A stretch of 64,000 nucleotides of DNA, taken from positions 74,632,676-74,696,675 of the forward strand of contig CM043969.1 in NCBI GenBank assembly GCA_014529385.2, in the 5' to 3' direction. A program made the translations under genes and the position numbers. The notes under the pieces were generated by a model, which was given only the letters and a program-made list of their open reading frames with translations, was not told the DNA's origin and ran no database searches. Source of the stretch: Adiantum capillus-veneris. Lineage: Eukaryota > Streptophyta > Polypodiopsida > Polypodiales > Pteridaceae. Below, in pieces: positions 58,968 to 64,000 of this stretch (position 1 is the first letter of the stretch; each line of letters starts with the position of its first letter).

Positions 58968-59830
58968 ATGCACTCTAAATTCTATCCTCTTCCAATTTAA
59001 GCAGTTCCTTCTGTCTATAAGGAATTGATTCCTCCAGACTTAACTTATGCTGAACTGACAACCTCAAATTTGGAATTACATATTCCATTAGCACTACAAC
59101 TTCAATCCCAAAGACCAATTTGAAAGGTGTCATTCCAGTCGCCACCTTAAAAGCTGTCCTAAAAGCCCATAGTGTTGAATCCAACTTGTCATCCCAATCC
59201 GATTTGTTTTCCGACACAATCTTCTTCAAAATTCTCAGCAACACTTTATTAGAGCTTTCTGCCTGCCCATTTTCTTGAGGATGATATGGGGTAGATTTCT
59301 TATGCAAAATCATATGTCTGGATGTCAACTCCTAAATCACAGAATTCAAAAAATGCGTTCCCTGATTCGACACCAACTCAATAGGACATCCAAATCTTGT
59401 CATAATGTTTTTATATAAAACCTTTCTATACTTGTTGCTTTATTATCTCTCAAAGCCACTGCTTCCACCCATTTGGTAGCATAATCTGTTGCAACAAGAA
59501 TGTATCTGGAACTTGTCCTCTTTGCCCGTGGTTTTATTGGGCCTACAAAATCCATTCCCCACTTTTGAAATGGTTCTACTGGTAATACTGGATGATCCTG
59601 CATCCTATCCCCTTGTGTAGGTTGCACATCTTCTGACATTGAACACATTCCTTGGCAAAACTATGTGCATCTTTCAATAACAAAGGCCACCAAAGTCCAG
59701 CTTGTAAAATTTTTCGACCTGTAATTTCCTCTGAGAAATGTCCTCCAACTGATCCCCAATGTGCCTTCTGCAACACTGCTTTCTGCTCTTCATCCGAAAC
59801 ACATCGTCGTATAATCTGATCTGCGCTGCG
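58968..59830 (-). pseudogene. Element E integrase, N-terminal and catalytic part
   Basis: The HHCC zinc domain reads HWGSVGGHFSEEITGRKIL...CVQCQK (59760-59630). The catalytic core has [20 protein letters not shown] (first Asp, near 59545) and LVSNQGTHFLN, where the second Asp is Asn (near 59385). STPYHPQENGQAESSNKVLL (Glu, near 59270) and LWAFRTAFKVATGMTPFKLV follow. Reading frames change near 59640 and 59390, and TAG/TAA codons occur. The sequence is interrupted by the insertion after EEDRI*SAYLAEI. Confidence 0.88.
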
Positions 59831-59965
59831 CCTCTTCTATATAATGCTCCAGCTATAATTAGAAATTATCTGCTCCTCAATGCAAACTTCTTCCTTTGAT
59901 CCGGAGACATTGTCGAAGGTAAAACTCCATCTGTCAGAAACTAAACCATCTGATCATACCAATTG

Positions 59966-61483
59966 TCAAAAAACTGTCCTTCCACTCAGAACAAATCCGC
60001 ATCGCAATATATTCGATACTCCTGGTAATTTCTCCTTATGTTCCAATCTGTTGAAGTAATCCGCCACTGCATGCTGAGTTCCTAGAGTATGAACAACTAT
60101 GTGATCAAATTCTTGCAACATGAGCTTCCACCTTGCTAATCTGCCTTCTAGTTTTGGCTTCTTTACCAGAAACAATAAAGCCTGATGATCCATATGAAAA
60201 ACCACTTTGTTCCCTAACAGATAATGTCGGAATTTTTCCAAAGCAAAAATCATTTCCAAAGCTTTCCTTTCCGTAACTGTGTAATTCTTCTCCGGTGCTC
60301 TCAACATTCTACTAGCATAATAAACCGGCCTGAGCCATCCCTTAATCTTCTCTTGCATTAAAACAGCTCCTACTGCCATGTCAAAAGCATCAAGATACAC
60401 ATGAAACGACAACTCCCAATTTGGTGGTTGAAGTATAGGTGAAACTACCAACATCTTTTTGATAATCTGAAAATCCTTCTCTTGAGCTTCTCCCCAGACA
60501 AATTCCACTTCCTTCTTAGTCAAATGACTAAGTGGTGCGCTCACATCCGCCAAATACCGTAAATACCTACCATGCCATTTGATCTGTCCAACAAACCGCA
60601 TCACTGCCTTCAAATTTTCTGGAGCCATAGCTTTTTGAATGGCACTAATTTTGTCCCCATCAATCGGCATTCCTTCTTGAGAGATGATATGTCCCAACAA
60701 TTTTCCCTTCTATACTGCTATTGCACACTTTTGGGGATTAAGTGATATCCGAAACATCCAACATCTTTCAAAACACTTCCTCAAATATTCCAGATGCCTG
60801 ACTTTTTCTTCAAAAACTGAAAAATTATCCATAAAAATCCTCATAAAATCTGTCAAATGTGTCTCAAAGGTTTTAAAAGCTGCCTTCAAAAGTGATGGTG
60901 GTCAATTCTTCAATCCAAAGCTCATCACTGTATATGCAAAAGCTCCCCATTTAGTGATAAAAGCAATTTTTTCAATATCCTCCTCAGCCATTAGTATTTG
61001 ATTGTACCCTGAAAATCCGTCGAGAAAAGTGTACATCTCATGTCCCGCTACATCATCCAGAACTAAATCAATAAAAGGCAATGGAAATGGATCTGCAACT
61101 ATTGCTGCATTCAATTTTCTGTAATCCACACAAACCCTTAACTTCCCCGACTTCTTGGGTACCACTACAATTGGTGACAACCATTCCGCCTGATCCACTG
61201 GCACTATAAACCCTGCATTCAACAATTTATCCAATTCCTCTTTCACCTGCTTGGCATAATTTGGATTCATCGTGTATCTTTGCTGAATCACTGGAACAGC
61301 ATCCGTTTTCGAATTTATATGATGCTTATACACTTGAGGATCCATGCCTTTCAAATCAGAATAATCCCATGCAAAGACATCAATATACTCCAACAGTAAT
61401 TCCTTCAAGTCCTCCTTGAAGCCTTTTTCCAAATGAACACTAACTCTTACCATCTTTGGATGATCCTCCGTTCCCAAATTCAA
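59966..61483 (-). pseudogene. Element E reverse transcriptase and RNase H
   Basis: A single frame covers most of the region. RT blocks: EWLSPIVVVPKKSGKLRVCV-DYRKLN (near 61180-61110), ADPFPLPFID, motif A YTFLDGFSGYNQI (near 61030), AYTVMSFGLKN, and FMDNFSVF (near 60825) in place of the usual F/Y-x-D-D. The D-to-N change there would inactivate the enzyme. RNase H reads VYLDAFDMAVGAVLMQEK, RAPEKNYTVTERKALEMIFA, FHMDHQALLFL and GTQHAVADYFNR (final D kept). Stops at about 60900 and 60710 break the frame. No archaeal-type second RNase H follows. Confidence 0.9.
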
Positions 61484-61507
61484 ATCCTGTAAATCATCCT
61501 CCTTTAC

Positions 61508-62293
61508 TCAAGAAACTTTCTTTATCATCTTATCATATAGAGCTTCCGCTCTCTGAATTGCCTCCTTTGGCTCCAATTCTGAATCCTCAATCACAGTTTC
61601 CTCTCGAATTTTCTTCTCCTCTAAATTTTCCTGTTCCACGCCATCTGTATTCCCCTGCAACTGATCAATTTTCAAACTGTTTTCTTTTTCTACATATTTG
61701 TCAATGATCCGCTCCACATCTACCTCAAATATCGAAACAATTGTTGGATTTGCTGCTAGGAAATATGCTTCTTCATCATCCTCCAATCCTTCAGACATGT
61801 TAATTGCTTGTGCCAACATTGGCCTCGTCTCTTCTGACAATTCCTTCTTCGGCCCCATTGGTAATGTAACTTCTCTCCTTTCTTTCTTAACCGTCACTTC
61901 ATTCTTTCCCCAATCCTGTTTCAGCTTAGCCGTGCAAAACCATGGCCTCCCCAACAACATAGAATAGGTATTTTTTGAATCCTTCATCCTGATGACTACA
62001 AAGTTTACCATAAACTGCAATCCATGAATGATAATTCCTTGCCTCCTTAACATCCCCACTGGTTGAACTCTGCTCTGATCAGCCATACGCACTTGAAATG
62101 GATCTGGTTCCAACCTGACATCTTGCATCCTTAAAAATTTCGATTCCGAAAGTATGTTGACCCCTAATCCACCATCAAATAGCACATCGAAAAATTTACG
62201 GTTATTAAATTTCAACGACAGTGTTGGTGCTGAAAAATCCACATCCTCCGGGCTAATCTGACAACTTTGAACTGTCTCCTGCACCTCCTTCAT
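61508..62293 (-). pseudogene. Element E protease region
   Basis: The open frame encodes SAPTLSLKFNNRKFFDVLFD-GGLGVNILSESKFLRM, corresponding to the retropepsin active site (DGGSGVN in relatives; here Ser is Leu). Next come the flap-like block MLRRQGIIIHGLQFMVNFVV and LLGRPWFCTAKLKQDW, then an acidic spacer leading to RT. It is in frame with RT, separated by a TGA at 61508. Confidence 0.82.
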
Positions 62294-62479
62294 ACTTGGA
62301 ATAGTCTTTGTCCTTCACATCACTGTATATAGTCTATCTCTGAAAATTAGAACTAATGACAATGACTGATCCAATGTAAAATATATAGAGGAATTAGTTA
62401 ACTCTTCAAACAAAGCATCCGTCCTTTCTCTTTCCTTCTCCTCCTTTTTTACACCTTTCTCCTTCGACTTAAGCTTGCT

Positions 62480-64000
62480 CTACTGTTGATCCTTTTCCAT
62501 CAAATCTTTAGCTACTTCATCCCGAATCTCCTTCTGCTCCTCCCAATCCAGTGGAGGTTTCAACCTTGCTTTGGACCTTGTTTCCACTAATACATCTACT
62601 TCCTCTTGCAAACATTTAGAACAATCACATTCCGGCTGACAATCCATAGCGACTTCATTCACCCCTTGATCCTGAAACGATTCTACTACTATCAAACTGC
62701 TTCCAGGCTCTTTGTTTGCTTCATCTGGCTGTGTTGGTGGTGCTGGCAACTGTGGCACTTGCCCTCTTGGCTGTTGCTGATTCTCCCCTTGATAATTCCA
62801 AACCGGCTGATTCCATCCTTGTGGTTGTGGCTGCCAATTCCGCCACCGCTGCTGCTGATACCAATTTCCCCCCCACGAGGGTCTTGAATTCTGTCATCCT
62901 CCAAATCTCGGTCCTCTTCCCAAATTGAAATTTTCTCTAAATGGTGGTTCCCTCTGATTAAACTGTGGTCGCCACCTTGAATATGGTTGTTGCCTTTGCC
63001 ACCCTTGATTATTGAACATCCTCTACCTTCCTCTTGTCTCTGGAAACACCCCATGAGTTTGAGGTCCTTGTTGCTGTATCTTCTGCTGAATCCTTTCTGG
63101 TACAACACCCCTGAAATTCGGATTAAACCAACATTCCTTAGTCTAATGCCCATCCTTAACACAAATTTCACAATGAGGGGTTTTTGATTCCACAACTTTC
63201 TGCACTCCCAACCTCTTCAATTTCTTTGCTACCAATTTTTCCACTCTTTAGACTTTTTCTTCGACTTCTTCTTGCTTTTCTTCTTCTTATCCTCATCTAC
63301 TTCTGAATTCGAATCCTCATTGGAATCCTCTTCACTATCAGAATCCGTTTCCGTATCTGAATCAATATCAGTTTCCGAATCGGATTCACTTTCCGAATCC
63401 GAATTATCTAACCTCTTCTTTTTCTTCGACCTACTTTTCTTCTTTTCTTTAGATGACCTCTTGGTTGCTTTCCCATGAGAGACCCCAAACCTTTTCTCTG
63501 CTCTTTGAGATGTTTCTACTAATGCTTGTAATCCACCTACAACATCAACTCCAGCAACAACATTCTTCAATTCCTTTCTTAATCCATTCAAAAAATATCC
63601 AGCAAGCATTTCATCAGTTGGCCTTTCTTGAGCAGCCAACCTTCTCACATATTGGTTAAACTTTTGTGCATAATCCTCCACAAACATTTTCCTTTGTTTC
63701 ACTTCCCTAAGCTTGGTCAACACATCATGTGGAGTCTTTTCCTTTCTGAACCTATTCAAAAATGCTGCTTTCAAACCATCATAATCAGCAAAATGACCTG
63801 CTGGAAAATTACCGAACCACTGCATAGCCTTCCCATCCAAAGTAGCCTCAAACTAGCGCATCTTAGCCTGGGCATCATACACTCCGGCAAATCCTATGGC
63901 CTGCCATCTTGTCTCGTATTGAGATATATGGCAATCGGGGTCTTCTTTTGACTTTCCCGAAAAGGTTCGGAATTTGACGCGCATATCCTGTCTAGCCGTC
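62480..64000 (-). pseudogene. Element E gag, C-terminal two thirds (runs off the window)
   Basis: The capsid-domain phrases are KEDPDCHISQYETRWQAIGF, LDGKAMQWFGNFPAGHFADY and LNRFRKEKTPHDVLTKLREV. ERPTDEMLAGYFLNGLRKEL (63990-63590) follows. Then come a Ser/Asp/Glu run (NSDSESESDSETDIDSDTET) and Lys/Ser runs at 63430-63230, and a CCHC knuckle HCEICVKDGH*TKECW (63175-63131) with one stop inside. A Gln/Pro/Trp/Arg-rich tail spans 63100-62700. After a stop, an acidic tail (DCQPECDCSKCLQEE) precedes the protease. The start codon is outside the window. The knuckle-containing and tail parts lie in a different frame from the longest open frame, showing at least one indel near 63230. Confidence 0.85.

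Larger units (their letters stand above)
53400..64000 (-). mobile_element. Element E: non-chromovirus Ty3 retrotransposon (Athila/Tat-like) with extra ORF, incomplete
   Basis: Gag, protease, RT, RNase H and integrase run right to left in Ty3 order, followed by an extra ORF. The RT phrases (ADPFPLPFID, YTFLDGFSGYNQI) are those of the Athila/Tat/Phygy/Selgy group, not chromoviruses. The gag start and 5' LTR lie beyond the right edge of the window, and no 3' LTR was recognised on the left. A 2785-bp insertion (56168-58952) splits the integrase. No second RNase H is visible between RNase H and integrase, which argues against a typical Tat element. Confidence 0.85.

Noticed and set aside
62606-62928. 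Hydrophobic plus-strand ORFs (WLCWWCWQLWHLPSWLLLIL) suggesting a membrane protein
   Set aside because: They are antisense to the Gln/Pro/Trp-rich tail of element E gag.

Overview
The window looks like a stretch of intergenic nuclear DNA from a land plant with a large, repeat-filled genome. Evidence for a plant: LTR retrotransposons primed by initiator-Met tRNA (TGGTATCAGAGC), chromovirus and Athila/Tat-type Ty3 polymerases, a pentatricopeptide-repeat (PPR) relic, a nepenthesin-type aspartic protease relic, and a plant MULE-type transposase with a SWIM finger. Long (GA)n and (CA)n tracts, together with the PPR and MULE style, make a fern or other seed-free vascular plant my best guess, but the sequence does not prove it. 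I see no intact conventional host gene.

Layout. 1-2.99 kb: no gene. 2.99-4.8 kb: decayed PPR gene (+). 4.85-9.1 kb: a LINE (+) with a GC-rich repeat-bearing leader, endonuclease and the first half of the reverse transcriptase. 9.1-11.9 kb: microsatellites only. 11.9-15.07 kb: Mutator-like transposase relic (-). 15.2-18.05 kb: non-coding, with minisatellites, palindromes and a long (CA)n. 18.2-22.1 kb: a multi-exon decayed gene (+) whose motifs suggest a ParB/sulfiredoxin-fold domain followed by a beta-class amino-DNA-methyltransferase; this is the most unusual item. 23.6-25.65 kb: a gag relic and a recent 280-bp tandem duplication.

25.65-47.5 kb is a nested cluster. Element C (chromovirus, minus strand) runs from 26941 to 47501 and is flanked by the 5-bp duplication CTTGG. 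Element B (same family, plus strand, 32437-41263, duplication AAAGG) sits inside C's pol gene. Element A (a related subfamily, plus strand, from 27481) sits inside C's 3' LTR and lost its 3' half in a deletion. All three are coding-dead.

47.6-49.8 kb: a 1.1-kb tandem duplication of a nepenthesin-like protease relic. 50-52.3 kb: microsatellites, including two foldback structures. 52.26-53.16 kb: a chromovirus RT fragment (-). 53.4-64 kb: a large non-chromovirus Ty3 element (E, minus strand, gag running off the right edge) with an extra ORF after pol that overlaps the pol stop codon. Its integrase gene is split by a 2785-bp TG...CA insertion, probably a solo LTR.

The genes do not form a pathway. 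The window mainly records successive insertion, deletion and decay, plus one unfamiliar ParB-methyltransferase gene.
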